From positions 62,001 through 126,000 of the forward strand of contig NZ_VOIW01000007.1 in the NCBI RefSeq assembly GCF_009659625.1: a stretch of 64,000 nucleotides of DNA, read 5' to 3'. A program made the position numbers and the translations under genes. Of this stretch, positions 51,325-60,373 are shown piece after piece. Under the pieces are notes generated by a model, which saw only the letters and a program-made list of their open reading frames with translations, did no database searches and was not told the DNA's origin. This DNA comes from Pseudomonas haemolytica (GTDB taxonomy: Bacteria > Pseudomonadota > Gammaproteobacteria > Pseudomonadales > Pseudomonadaceae). Numbering within the stretch: the stretch's first letter is position 1; every line of letters starts with the position of its first letter.

Positions 51325-51816
51325 ATGAGACTGACTACAAAAGGCCGATACGCGGTAACCGCCATGCTCGACTTGGCCTTGCACGCGCAAACTGGGCCGG
51401 TGTCCCTGGCCGATATCTCCGAGCGCCAAGGCATTTCCCTGTCCTACCTCGAGCAGCTGTTCGCCAAATTGCGCCGTAGCAATCTGGTTTCCAGCGTTCG
51501 CGGTCCAGGTGGTGGTTATCAATTGTCCCGCGATATGCAGGGCATCCAGGTAGCCCAGGTAATCGACGCGGTCAACGAATCCGTCGATGCCACCAAATGC
51601 CAGGGTTTGGGTGATTGCCACGCCGGCGATACCTGCCTGACGCACCACTTGTGGTGTGACTTGAGCCTGCAGATCCATGAGTTTTTGAGTGGTATCAGCT
51701 TGGCTGATCTTGTGACTCGCCGTGAGGTGCAAGAAGTAGCCCAGCGTCAGGACCAGCGCCGTTGCAACACCAAGGCGCCGCGCCTGGACAAGATCGAAGC
51801 GTCCGCCGTCGAGTGA
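51325..51816 (+). CDS. iscR: Iron-sulfur cluster regulator IscR
   Basis: 163 aa Rrf2-family protein: MRLTTKGRYAVTAMLDLA, helix-turn-helix ISLSYLEQLFAKLRRS and the cluster cysteines CQGLGDCHAGDTC. Represses the isc operon when loaded with [2Fe-2S]. ATG at 51325 is the family start; in-frame sequence upstream covers the operators and is not coding. Confidence 0.96.
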   Translation: MRLTTKGRYAVTAMLDLALHAQTGPVSLADISERQGISLSYLEQLFAKLRRSNLVSSVRGPGGGYQLSRDMQGIQVAQVIDAVNESVDATKCQGLGDCHAGDTCLTHHLWCDLSLQIHEFLSGISLADLVTRREVQEVAQRQDQRRCNTKAPRLDKIEASAVE

Positions 51817-51866
51817 CAGCCGCAGAGCTAACGGCACGCCAGCCAGCCTGATTTAGGAGAAAGTCC

Positions 51867-53081
51867 ATGAAATTGCCGATTTACCTTGATTACTCAGCGA
51901 CCACCCCGGTTGATCCGCGTGTCGCGCAAAAGATGAGCGAATGCCTGTTGGTTGACGGAAACTTTGGCAACCCGGCCTCCCGTTCCCACGTATTCGGCTG
52001 GAAAGCCGAGGAAGCGGTCGAGAACGCTCGTCGCCAGGTCGCTGACCTGGTCAATGCCGACCCCCGTGAAATCGTCTGGACCTCCGGTGCTACCGAGTCC
52101 GACAACCTGGCTATCAAGGGCGCGGCGCATTTCTACGCGACCAAAGGCAAGCACCTGATCACCACCAAGATCGAGCACAAGGCTGTCCTCGACACCATGC
52201 GCCAACTGGAGCGTGAGGGTTTCGAGGTCACCTACCTCGAGCCGACCACCGACGGTATCGTCACCCCGGCCATGATCGAAGCTGCGATGCGTGAAGACAC
52301 CATCCTGGTTTCCGTGATCCACGTGAACAACGAAATCGGCACCATCAACGACATCGCGGCCATCGGCGAGCTGACCCGCTCCAAAGGTGTGTTGCTGCAC
52401 GTCGACGCTGCTCAGTCCACCGGCAAGGTTGATATCGACCTGGCCAAGCTGAAAGTCGACCTGATGTCGTTCTCTGCCCACAAGACCTACGGCCCTAAGG
52501 GCATCGGCGCGCTGTACGTGAGCCGCAAGCCACGCGTGCGTATCGAAGCCACCATGCACGGCGGCGGTCACGAGCGCGGCATGCGTTCGGGCACCCTGGC
52601 GACCCACCAGATTGTCGGCATGGGCGAAGCCTTTCGCGTAGCCAAGGAAGACATGGCTGCCGAGAACGTGCGTATCAAGGCCCTGAGCGACCGCTTCTAC
52701 AAACAGGTCGAGAACCTTGAAGAGCTGTACATCAACGGCAGCATGACCGCCCGTGTACCGCACAACCTGAATTTGAGCTTCAACTACGTCGAAGGCGAGT
52801 CGCTGATCATGGCGCTCAAGGACCTGGCGGTTTCTTCCGGTTCGGCCTGCACCTCGGCCTCGCTTGAGCCTTCGTACGTTCTGCGCGCCCTGGGCCGCAA
52901 CGACGAACTGGCCCACAGCTCGATCCGCTTTACATTTGGCCGCTTCACCACCGAAGAGCAAGTCGACTACGCCGCGCAGAAAGTCTGCGAAGCCGTCAAC
53001 AAGCTGCGCGTTCTGTCGCCGCTGTGGGACATGTACAAAGACGGTGTCGATATTTCCAAGATCGAGTGGGCGGCACACTAA
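51867..53081 (+). CDS. iscS: Cysteine desulfurase IscS
   Basis: 404 aa. PLP lysine in SFSAHKTYGPKG, catalytic Cys in SGSACTSASLEPSYVLRALG, and HVDAAQSTGK. Supplies sulfur for Fe-S clusters and thiolated tRNA. AGGAGA at 51857. Second gene of the isc operon. Confidence 0.97.
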   Translation: MKLPIYLDYSATTPVDPRVAQKMSECLLVDGNFGNPASRSHVFGWKAEEAVENARRQVADLVNADPREIVWTSGATESDNLAIKGAAHFYATKGKHLITTKIEHKAVLDTMRQLEREGFEVTYLEPTTDGIVTPAMIEAAMREDTILVSVIHVNNEIGTINDIAAIGELTRSKGVLLHVDAAQSTGKVDIDLAKLKVDLMSFSAHKTYGPKGIGALYVSRKPRVRIEATMHGGGHERGMRSGTLATHQIVGMGEAFRVAKEDMAAENVRIKALSDRFYKQVENLEELYINGSMTARVPHNLNLSFNYVEGESLIMALKDLAVSSGSACTSASLEPSYVLRALGRNDELAHSSIRFTFGRFTTEEQVDYAAQKVCEAVNKLRVLSPLWDMYKDGVDISKIEWAAH

Positions 53082-53090
53082 ATATAGAAG

Positions 53091-53137
53091 CCGCCACCCA
53101 AGCTCTGTAGGAACGTGGCGGAAAACGCAGGCGTTTT
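53091..53137 (+). other. Two hairpins between iscS and iscU
   Basis: CCGCCAC ... GTGGCGG (53091-53121) followed at once by AAAACG-cagg-CGTTTT (53122-53137) and T-rich sequence. The 99-base gap is large for this otherwise tight operon. The second hairpin resembles a weak terminator, so partial termination or an mRNA processing site is possible. Confidence 0.5.
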
Positions 53138-53180
53138 TACAGGGTTCCAGAGCGGCCCTGATGAGTGAGGATTCAGTACC

Positions 53181-53567
53181 ATGGCTTACAGCGAAAAGGT
53201 CATCGACCACTACGAAAACCCGCGCAACGTCGGCAAGATGAACGCGGAAGACCCTGATGTTGGCACCGGCATGGTCGGCGCTCCGGCGTGCGGCGACGTT
53301 ATGCGCCTGCAGATCAAGGTCAACGATGCTGGCGTTATCGAAGACGCCAAATTCAAAACCTACGGCTGCGGTTCCGCCATTGCCTCAAGCTCCCTCGCTA
53401 CCGAGTGGATGAAAGGCAAGACCCTGGATGAGGCTGTGACGATCAGCAACACCCAGCTGGCCGAAGAACTGGCCTTGCCGCCAGTGAAAATCCACTGCTC
53501 CGTACTCGCGGAAGACGCCATCAAGGCGGCCGTTCGCGACTACAAGCAGAAGAAAGGCTTGATCTAA
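53181..53567 (+). CDS. iscU: Fe-S cluster scaffold IscU
   Basis: 128 aa with the three cluster cysteines in GAPACGDVM, YGCGSAIAS and IHCSVLAEDAI and the HscA-recognised LPPVK. Assembles [2Fe-2S] and [4Fe-4S] clusters. Normal length. Confidence 0.97.
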   Translation: MAYSEKVIDHYENPRNVGKMNAEDPDVGTGMVGAPACGDVMRLQIKVNDAGVIEDAKFKTYGCGSAIASSSLATEWMKGKTLDEAVTISNTQLAEELALPPVKIHCSVLAEDAIKAAVRDYKQKKGLI

Positions 53568-53584
53568 GCATTTAGGAGTCAACG

Positions 53585-53908
53585 ATGGCTATCAGCATGA
53601 CAGAAGCGGCTGCGCAGCACATTCGCCGCTCCCTGAATGGGCGCGGTAAAGGTGAGGGGATTCGTCTGGGTGTTCGCACCACAGGCTGTTCCGGCCTTGC
53701 CTACGTGCTGGAGTTTGTCGACGAGGTGGTTGCGGAAGACCAGGTGTTCGAAAGTCACGGCGAAAAAGTGATCATCGACCCTAAGAGCCTGACCTACCTG
53801 GACGGCACCGAACTCGATTTCGTCAAGGAAGGGTTGAACGAAGGCTTCAAGTTCAACAACCCCAACGTACGCGGTGAATGTGGCTGCGGCGAAAGCTTCA
53901 ACATCTGA
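53585..53908 (+). CDS. iscA: A-type Fe-S carrier IscA
   Basis: 107 aa. Cluster ligands in TTGCSGLAYVLEFVD and GECGCGESF. AGGAG at 53575. Carries iron or clusters from IscU to target proteins. Confidence 0.97.
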   Translation: MAISMTEAAAQHIRRSLNGRGKGEGIRLGVRTTGCSGLAYVLEFVDEVVAEDQVFESHGEKVIIDPKSLTYLDGTELDFVKEGLNEGFKFNNPNVRGECGCGESFNI

Positions 53909-53916
53909 GGCTACTT

Positions 53917-54438
53917 GTGGGTACTCCTTGTCATTTCGCTTTATTCGAGCTGCAGCCGAGCTTTCGGCTGGACCTCGAGCAGCTTGCCACGCGCTACCGA
54001 GAATTGGCGCGCGGGGTGCATCCGGACCGCTTCGCTGACGCTTCCGAGCGTGAGCAACGCCTGGCCCTGGAGCAATCGGCCAGCCTCAACGAAGCCTATC
54101 AGACGCTCAAAAGCCCTGCGAAACGCGCGCGCTACCTGCTCGCGATGAACGGTGGTGAGTTGCCGTTGGAAGTCACGGTGCACGATCCTGACTTCCTCAT
54201 GCAGCAGATGCAGTGGCGCGAAGAGCTCGAAGATTTGCAGGACGAAGCCGATGTGGCTGGCGTCGCGGTCTTCAAGCGCCGTCTGAAAAACGCCCAGGAT
54301 GAGCTCAACGAAAGCTTCGCAGCCTGTTGGGATGATGCTGTGCAACGCGAACAGGCCGAACGCCTGATGCGGCGCATGCAGTTCCTCGACAAGCTCACCT
54401 ACGAAGTGCGCCAGCTAGAAGAGCGCCTCGACGATTAA
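53917..54438 (+). CDS. hscB: Co-chaperone HscB
   Basis: 173 aa J-protein with the HPD motif in RGVHPDRFAD and the three-helix C-terminal IscU-binding domain. GTG at 53917 is preferred: GAGG lies six bases upstream and GTPCHFALFEL is the family N-terminus. Frames reaching back to 53878 run into iscA. Confidence 0.95.
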   Translation: MGTPCHFALFELQPSFRLDLEQLATRYRELARGVHPDRFADASEREQRLALEQSASLNEAYQTLKSPAKRARYLLAMNGGELPLEVTVHDPDFLMQQMQWREELEDLQDEADVAGVAVFKRRLKNAQDELNESFAACWDDAVQREQAERLMRRMQFLDKLTYEVRQLEERLDD

Positions 54439-54489
54439 CCCAGTGCTGCCCGTGATGCACGCCTGATAGACAGATAAGACCTGATTACC

Positions 54490-56352
54490 ATGGCCCTACT
54501 GCAAATCGCCGAACCCGGCCAAAGCCCTCAACCGCACCAGCGTCGCCTGGCGGTCGGGATTGACCTGGGCACCACCAATTCCCTGGTCGCCGCCTTGCGC
54601 AGCGGCCTGTCCGAGCCACTGCCCGACGCCGATGGCCAGGTGATCCTGCCGTCTGCTGTGCGCTATCACGCTGATCGTACCGAAGTCGGCGAGTCGGCCA
54701 AGCTGGCAGCGTCCTCGGACCCCCTCAATACCGTGCTATCGGTCAAGCGCTTGATGGGTCGTGGTCTGTCCGACGTCAAGCAGTTGGGCGATCAGCTGCC
54801 GTACCGCTTTGTGGGCGGTGAGTCCCATATGCCGTTCATCGACACCATCCAGGGGCCTAAAAGCCCGGTGGAAGTGTCGGCCGATATCCTCAAGGTGCTA
54901 CGCCAGCGTGCGGAAACTACCTTGGGCGGTGAACTGGTCGGCGCGGTGATCACTGTTCCTGCGTATTTCGACGATGCTCAGCGTCAAGCCACCAAGGATG
55001 CGGCGAAACTCGCCGGTCTGAACGTGCTGCGCCTGCTGAACGAGCCTACTGCCGCCGCTGTGGCCTATGGCTTGGATCAGCACGCAGAAGGCCTGGTTGC
55101 TATCTATGACCTGGGCGGTGGCACCTTTGATATCTCGATTCTGCGCCTGACCGGCGGTGTGTTCGAAGTGCTGGCCACCGGTGGCGATACTGCCCTGGGC
55201 GGCGATGACTTCGACCACGCGATTGCCGGCTGGATCATCACCAGCGCCGGTTTGTCTGCCGACCTGGACCCGGGCGCGCAGCGTAATCTGCTGCAAACTG
55301 CCTGTGCGGCCAAAGAAGCACTTACCGATGCCGCTTCTGCTGAGGTTTCCTACGGTAGCTGGTCGGCCCAGCTGACTCGCGAAGCTTTCGATACGCTGAT
55401 CGAGCCGATGGTCGCTCGCAGCCTCAAGGCGTGTCGTCGTGCCGTGCGTGACTCCGGTGTCGAACTGGAAGACGTGGCCGCTGTGGTCATGGTCGGCGGT
55501 TCGACCCGCGTCCCACGGGTTCGCGAAGCCGTGGCCGAAGCCTTTGGTCGCCAGCCGCTGACTGAAATCGACCCGGATCAAGTCGTCGCCATCGGTGCCG
55601 CGATCCAGGCCGATACCTTGGCCGGCAACAAGCGCGATGGTGGCGAATTGCTGCTGCTCGACGTGATCCCGCTGTCCCTGGGGCTGGAAACCATGGGCGG
55701 CTTGATGGAGAAGGTGATTCCACGCAACACCACCATCCCCGTCGCCCGCGCCCAGGATTTCACCACTTACAAAGACGGCCAGACGGCCATGATGATTCAT
55801 GTGCTGCAAGGCGAGCGTGAGCTGATCAGCGACTGCCGCTCCCTGGCGCGCTTTGAATTGCGCGGTATCCCGGCCATGGTCGCGGGTGCGGCGAAGATTC
55901 GCGTGACCTTCCAGGTCGATGCCGATGGCCTGCTCAGCGTGGCTGCTCGTGAGCTGGCTTCGGGTGTTGAAGCCAGCATTCAGGTCAAGCCGTCCTACGG
56001 CCTGACCGACGGTGAAATCGCCAAGATGCTTAAGGATTCGTTCCAGTACGCCGGTGACGACAAGGTCGCCCGCGTACTGCGTGAACAGCAAGTGGATGCC
56101 CAGCGCCTGCTCGAAGCGGTGCAGGGCGCCCTTGAAGCCGATGGTGAGCGTCTGCTCGATGCTGAAGAACGCATGGTCATCGACCTGCAGATGCAGGAAC
56201 TGGCCGAATTGATGAAAGGCAACGATGGCTATGCCATCGAGCAGCAGACCAAGCGTCTGTCGCAAGTGACTGATGCCTTTGCCGCCCGCCGCATGGATCA
56301 GACGGTGAAAGCCGCGCTGGCGGGGCGCAACCTGAATGAAATTGAGGAATAA
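54490..56352 (+). CDS. hscA: Hsp70-type chaperone HscA
   Basis: 620 aa. ATPase domain with GIDLGTTNSLVAAL, VPAYFDDAQRQATKDAA and IYDLGGGTFDISIL, and a substrate-binding domain that recognises LPPVK of IscU. Releases clusters from IscU together with HscB. Normal length. Confidence 0.97.
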   Translation: MALLQIAEPGQSPQPHQRRLAVGIDLGTTNSLVAALRSGLSEPLPDADGQVILPSAVRYHADRTEVGESAKLAASSDPLNTVLSVKRLMGRGLSDVKQLGDQLPYRFVGGESHMPFIDTIQGPKSPVEVSADILKVLRQRAETTLGGELVGAVITVPAYFDDAQRQATKDAAKLAGLNVLRLLNEPTAAAVAYGLDQHAEGLVAIYDLGGGTFDISILRLTGGVFEVLATGGDTALGGDDFDHAIAGWIITSAGLSADLDPGAQRNLLQTACAAKEALTDAASAEVSYGSWSAQLTREAFDTLIEPMVARSLKACRRAVRDSGVELEDVAAVVMVGGSTRVPRVREAVAEAFGRQPLTEIDPDQVVAIGAAIQADTLAGNKRDGGELLLLDVIPLSLGLETMGGLMEKVIPRNTTIPVARAQDFTTYKDGQTAMMIHVLQGERELISDCRSLARFELRGIPAMVAGAAKIRVTFQVDADGLLSVAARELASGVEASIQVKPSYGLTDGEIAKMLKDSFQYAGDDKVARVLREQQVDAQRLLEAVQGALEADGERLLDAEERMVIDLQMQELAELMKGNDGYAIEQQTKRLSQVTDAFAARRMDQTVKAALAGRNLNEIEE

Positions 56353-56355
56353 CTG

Positions 56356-56697
56356 ATGCCGCAGGTCACTTTTCTACCGCACGCCGAACATTGCCCGGAA
56401 GGCATGGTCGTGGAGGCTGAGACCGGCAAGTCCATCCTCGAAGTCGCGCATGACCACCACATCGAGATCGAAAGTGCCTGTGGCGGCGTTAATGCCTGCA
56501 CCACGTGTCACTGCGTCATTCGTAAAGGTTTCGATAGCCTCAACGAGGCCGATGATCTGGAAGAAGACTATCTTGATAGGGCGTGGGGCCTGGAGCCGAC
56601 GTCGCGTCTGAGTTGTCAGGCGAAAGTGGGGACTGAAGACCTCACCGTCGAAATTCCGAAATATTCGCTCAACCATGCGGCCGAAGCGCCGCATTGA
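56356..56697 (+). CDS. fdx: ISC-type [2Fe-2S] ferredoxin
   Basis: 113 aa. Cluster Cys ligands in ESACGGVNACTTCHC and RLSCQAKV. Gives electrons to Fe-S assembly. Starts three bases after hscA. Confidence 0.96.
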   Translation: MPQVTFLPHAEHCPEGMVVEAETGKSILEVAHDHHIEIESACGGVNACTTCHCVIRKGFDSLNEADDLEEDYLDRAWGLEPTSRLSCQAKVGTEDLTVEIPKYSLNHAAEAPH

Positions 56698-56711
56698 TTC
56701 AAGGAAATGTC

Positions 56712-56912
56712 ATGAGCCTGAAATGGGTTGATGTACAAGAAATCGCTATACAACTTGCTGAAGCTCATCCTGAGGTCAATCCTCTTACTGTGAACTTCGT
56801 CAAGCTGCGCAATCTGGTGATGGAGCTGCCGGACTTCGACGACATCCCTGACCGGGGTGGCGAAAAGGTTCTGGAGGCGATTCAAGGCCTGTGGATCGAA
56901 GAAGCAGACTGA
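56712..56912 (+). CDS. iscX: IscX
   Basis: 66 aa, acidic: MSLKWVDVQEIAIQLAEAHP, then MELPDFDDIPDRGGEKVLEAIQ. Small iron-binding adaptor that competes with frataxin for IscS. ATG at 56712 has AAGGAA upstream. Last gene of the isc operon. Confidence 0.95.
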   Translation: MSLKWVDVQEIAIQLAEAHPEVNPLTVNFVKLRNLVMELPDFDDIPDRGGEKVLEAIQGLWIEEAD

Positions 56913-56945
56913 GCCGCCTTTTTACGCAGTTAGGCAATACCCAAT

Positions 56946-56976
56946 AACCCGCGTATAATTCGCGGGTTTAATTTTT
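56946..56976 (+). terminator. isc operon terminator with TATAAT in its loop
   Basis: AACCCGCG-tataatt-CGCGGGTT followed by TAATTTTT. The loop is a perfect -10 hexamer (56954-56959), 46 bases before the ndk start; the sequence 18 bases upstream (TTAGGC) is a poor -35. The element may both end isc transcription and start ndk transcription. Confidence 0.8.
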
Positions 56977-57004
56977 CGTAAATTACCGTTTCTGGAGTTA
57001 CACC

Positions 57005-57430
57005 ATGGCTGTTCAACGTACTTTCTCCATCATCAAGCCTGACGCAGTTGCAAAAAACGTCATCGGCGAGATCACCACTCGTTTCGAAAAAGCCGGCCTG
57101 AAGGTTGTAGCTTCGAAACTCAAGCAACTGTCCAAGGCTGAAGCTGAAGGCTTCTACGCTGAGCACAGCGCTCGTGGCTTCTTCGGCGACCTGGTTGCCT
57201 TCATGATCTCCGGTCCTGTTGTTGTCCAGGTTCTGGAAGGCGAAAACGCTATCGCTCTGAACCGTGAGCTGATGGGCGCTACCAACCCTAAAGAAGCCGC
57301 TGCCGGCACCATCCGTGCTGACTTCGCTGAGTCCATCGACGCCAACGCTGTTCACGGTTCGGACTCCGAAGCCGCTGCTGCTCGCGAAATCTCGTACTTT
57401 TTCGCTGCTACTGAAGTAACCGCTCGCTAA
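57005..57430 (+). CDS. ndk: Nucleoside diphosphate kinase
   Basis: 141 aa. RTFSIIKPDAVAKN at the N-terminus and the phospho-His in NAVHGSDSEAAA. Balances NTP pools. TGGAG before ATG. Confidence 0.97.
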   Translation: MAVQRTFSIIKPDAVAKNVIGEITTRFEKAGLKVVASKLKQLSKAEAEGFYAEHSARGFFGDLVAFMISGPVVVQVLEGENAIALNRELMGATNPKEAAAGTIRADFAESIDANAVHGSDSEAAAAREISYFFAATEVTAR

Positions 57431-57459
57431 GCATCGGCTTAAAGAGTGAGGGTGAATCC

Positions 57460-58608
57460 ATGACTACATCGACTGTTAAAACCAACCTGCTGGGTCTGAC
57501 TCAGCCGGAAATGGAGAAATTCTTCGACTCAATCGGGGAGAAGCGTTTCCGTGCCGGTCAGGTAATGAAGTGGATTCACCACTTTGGCGTCGACGATTTC
57601 GACGCCATGACGAACGTCAGCAAGGCCCTGCGCGACAAGCTCAAGGCCATTGCCGAGGTACGTGGTCCCGAGGTTGTCAGCGAGGACATTTCCAGCGACG
57701 GCACCCGTAAGTGGGTGGTGCGCGTGGCGTCCGGCAGCTGCGTCGAGACCGTGTACATTCCCCAGGGCAAACGCGGCACCTTGTGCGTTTCGTCCCAGGC
57801 AGGCTGTGCCCTGGATTGCAGTTTCTGCTCCACCGGCAAGCAAGGCTTCAATAGCAACCTTACCGCCGCCGAAGTCATCGGCCAGGTGTGGATTGCCAAC
57901 AAATCCTTTGGCAGCGTCCCGGCGACCGTCGACCGTGCCATCACCAACGTGGTGATGATGGGCATGGGTGAGCCGCTGCTGAACTTCGACAACGTGATTG
58001 CGGCCATGCACCTGATGATGGACGACCTGGGCTACGGCATCTCCAAGCGCCGTGTGACTCTGTCGACCTCCGGCGTGGTACCGATGATCGATGAGCTGGC
58101 CAAGCACATCGACGTCTCCCTGGCGTTGTCACTGCACGCACCCAATGACGCATTGCGTAACCAATTGGTGCCGATCAACAAGAAGTATCCGCTTAAGATG
58201 TTGCTCGAATCTTGCCAGCGCTACATGGCGACCCTGGGTGAGAAGCGGGTGCTGACCATTGAGTACACCATGCTCAAGGACATCAACGACAAGGTCGAGC
58301 ACGCGGTCGAGATGATCGAATTGCTCAAGAACACCCCGTGCAAGATCAACTTGATTCCGTTCAACCCGTTTCCTCATTCTGGCTACGAGCGGCCGAGCAA
58401 CAACGCCATCCGCCGTTTCCAGGATCAACTGCACCAGGCCGGCTACAACGTCACCGTGCGCACCACCCGTGGTGAAGACATCGACGCCGCCTGTGGTCAA
58501 TTGGTAGGGCAGGTGATGGACCGCACCCGCCGCAGCGAACGTTATATCGCCGTGCGCGAACTTAACGCCGCTGAAGATTTGCCGCAAATTGCTGTGAATC
58601 GAATCTGA
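57460..58608 (+). CDS. rlmN: Dual-specificity 23S rRNA/tRNA methyltransferase RlmN
   Basis: 382 aa radical-SAM enzyme: cluster motif CALDCSFCSTGKQGF, catalytic cysteines including that in DAACGQL, and GMGEPLLNFDNV. Methylates C2 of A2503 in 23S rRNA and A37 of some tRNAs. AGGGTG upstream. Confidence 0.96.
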   Translation: MTTSTVKTNLLGLTQPEMEKFFDSIGEKRFRAGQVMKWIHHFGVDDFDAMTNVSKALRDKLKAIAEVRGPEVVSEDISSDGTRKWVVRVASGSCVETVYIPQGKRGTLCVSSQAGCALDCSFCSTGKQGFNSNLTAAEVIGQVWIANKSFGSVPATVDRAITNVVMMGMGEPLLNFDNVIAAMHLMMDDLGYGISKRRVTLSTSGVVPMIDELAKHIDVSLALSLHAPNDALRNQLVPINKKYPLKMLLESCQRYMATLGEKRVLTIEYTMLKDINDKVEHAVEMIELLKNTPCKINLIPFNPFPHSGYERPSNNAIRRFQDQLHQAGYNVTVRTTRGEDIDAACGQLVGQVMDRTRRSERYIAVRELNAAEDLPQIAVNRI

Positions 58609-58620
58609 GAGAGGATCTCT

Positions 58621-59379
58621 ATGCCCTTGCGCCTTGCGCTGCTTTTACTGGTTACCGGCCTCGTGGCCGGTTGCGTTTCATCGGGCCATGATAGCCCTTT
58701 GCAAACGGATAAAGGCCGTGATGAGGCGCGAGTTGCCTATGTGCAACTGGGTTTGGGTTACCTGCGCCAAGGCATGAGCGAGCAGGCCAAGGTGCCATTG
58801 AAAAAAGCCCTTGAGCTGGACCGCGATGATGCTGACGCCAATGCCGCACTGGCCCTCGTGTTCCAGGCCCAGGCCGAGCCTGAACTGGCCGACCGTTATT
58901 TCCACAAGGCCCTGGCCTCCCGTCCTGCCGACCCGCGGCTGCTGAACAACTACGGCAGTTTCCTGTTCGAGCAGAAACGCTATGACCTGGCGTCGCGTTA
59001 TTTCCAGCAAGCTACCACCGATACCCTCTACCCAGAGCGTTCGCGGGTGTTCGAGAACCTCGGGGTGACCTCGCTGCGCCTCGGCCAGCGCAACAGCGCG
59101 CGTCAGCAACTGGAAAAAGCCCTGCACCTGAACAACCGCCAACCCCGGGCATTGCTCGAAATGGCTGAGTTGTCTTACGAAGACAGGCATTATGTGCCTG
59201 CACGAGACTATTACGAGCGTTTTAGCCTGCTCAGTGGGCAAAATGCACGTAGTCTATTGCTCGGTGTGCGCCTGGCGACGGTTCATGAAGAACACGACAC
59301 GGCCGCACGTTTTGGCCAGCAACTCGAACGACTCTATCCCGGTACGCCGGAATATCAGCAATACCTGTCGGAGCAATGA
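58621..59379 (+). CDS. pilW: Type IV pilus biogenesis lipoprotein PilW/PilF
   Basis: 252 aa. Lipobox LVAGC near residue 18, then about six TPR repeats (GLGYLRQGMSEQAKVPLKKA, NNYGSFLFEQKRYDLASRYF). Outer-membrane pilotin for the PilQ secretin. The name is pilF in P. aeruginosa. Stop overlaps the rodZ start. Confidence 0.92.
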   Translation: MPLRLALLLLVTGLVAGCVSSGHDSPLQTDKGRDEARVAYVQLGLGYLRQGMSEQAKVPLKKALELDRDDADANAALALVFQAQAEPELADRYFHKALASRPADPRLLNNYGSFLFEQKRYDLASRYFQQATTDTLYPERSRVFENLGVTSLRLGQRNSARQQLEKALHLNNRQPRALLEMAELSYEDRHYVPARDYYERFSLLSGQNARSLLLGVRLATVHEEHDTAARFGQQLERLYPGTPEYQQYLSEQ

Positions 59380-60371
59380 TGAAAGCCGCGCACCCGGAAG
59401 ATGTAGCAGCTAATCGCGTAAACCCAGGCGAAACCTTGCGTCAGGCCCGCGAAAGCAATGGTTGGTCGCTGGCGGAAGTGGCCCTCAAGCTCAATTTGAC
59501 CAGCACGTCCCTGGCCAACCTGGAAGCCGGCGCGTTCGACAAGCTGCCTGGGCACACGTTTGCCCGCGGCTATATTCGCGCCTATGCCAAGTTGCTGGGT
59601 ATCGACCAGACCGTGCTGGTGCAGGAGTTCGACCAGTTCACCGGTACCGACTCCCAGGGCAGTAATGTCCATGGCCTGGGCCGGATCGAAGAGCCGACGC
59701 GGGTTTCCCACACGATTTTGCGGATTGTCAGCCTGTTGCTACTCATCGCTGTGATCGGCGGCGGTTTTGTCTGGTGGCAAGACCAGGCCTCCCAGCGCAG
59801 CAAAGACCTGACCAGCAACGCCCTGGAGCACGTCGAAGTCGAAAGCGCCGATGGCACCACCCAGATTCATCCGCTGGATGAGCCGGAAGACCAGGCCGTT
59901 GCAGAAGGGCAAACAACGCCAGAAGCGCCGGCCACTGCTGAGCAGCCAGTGCCAGAAACCGGCACGGCACCGGCACCGGCTGCGACTGCAGCGGTACCGG
60001 CGGCTCCAGCCACTACGACAGCGCCTGTGGCCCAGGCTCCAGCCGCAGCGACACCTGCGGCTGCGCCACCGGCCACCGCGCCAGCCGCACCGGCGATGTC
60101 GCCTCCCACCACCCCAGCGTTGATCGCCGGTGACGGGCGCGTACAGATTACCTTCATCGCTGACTGCTGGACGCAGGTCACCGATGGCAACGGCAAAGTG
60201 CTGTTCAGCGGTTTGAAGCGTAAGGGAGATACGCTGGACCAGGGCGGCAAGCCTCCTTTGACGCTGCGTCTGGGCTTTGCCCGTGGCGCGCAAGTGGCCT
60301 ACAACGGCCAGCCTGTAGACGTGGCGCCGTTCACCAGTGGCGAGACTGCTCGCCTCAAGTTGGGACAATAG
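59376..60371 (+). CDS. rodZ: Cytoskeletal cell-shape protein RodZ
   Basis: 331 aa. Cytoplasmic helix-turn-helix (LRQARESNGWSLAEVALKLN, NLEAGAFDKLPGHTFARGYI), one membrane helix near residue 115-135, a long Pro/Ala/Thr-rich periplasmic linker (about 185-250) and a C-terminal DUF4115 beta domain. Links MreB to the elongasome. ATG 59376 or 59379 both possible; overlaps pilW. Confidence 0.94.
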   Translation: MMKAAHPEDVAANRVNPGETLRQARESNGWSLAEVALKLNLTSTSLANLEAGAFDKLPGHTFARGYIRAYAKLLGIDQTVLVQEFDQFTGTDSQGSNVHGLGRIEEPTRVSHTILRIVSLLLLIAVIGGGFVWWQDQASQRSKDLTSNALEHVEVESADGTTQIHPLDEPEDQAVAEGQTTPEAPATAEQPVPETGTAPAPAATAAVPAAPATTTAPVAQAPAAATPAAAPPATAPAAPAMSPPTTPALIAGDGRVQITFIADCWTQVTDGNGKVLFSGLKRKGDTLDQGGKPPLTLRLGFARGAQVAYNGQPVDVAPFTSGETARLKLGQ

Positions 60372-60373
60372 TC

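Noticed and set aside
59980..60120. Repetitive GCGCC/GCACCGG-rich stretch
   Set aside because: It is the Pro/Ala-rich linker of RodZ, a normal low-complexity coding feature and not a repeat array.
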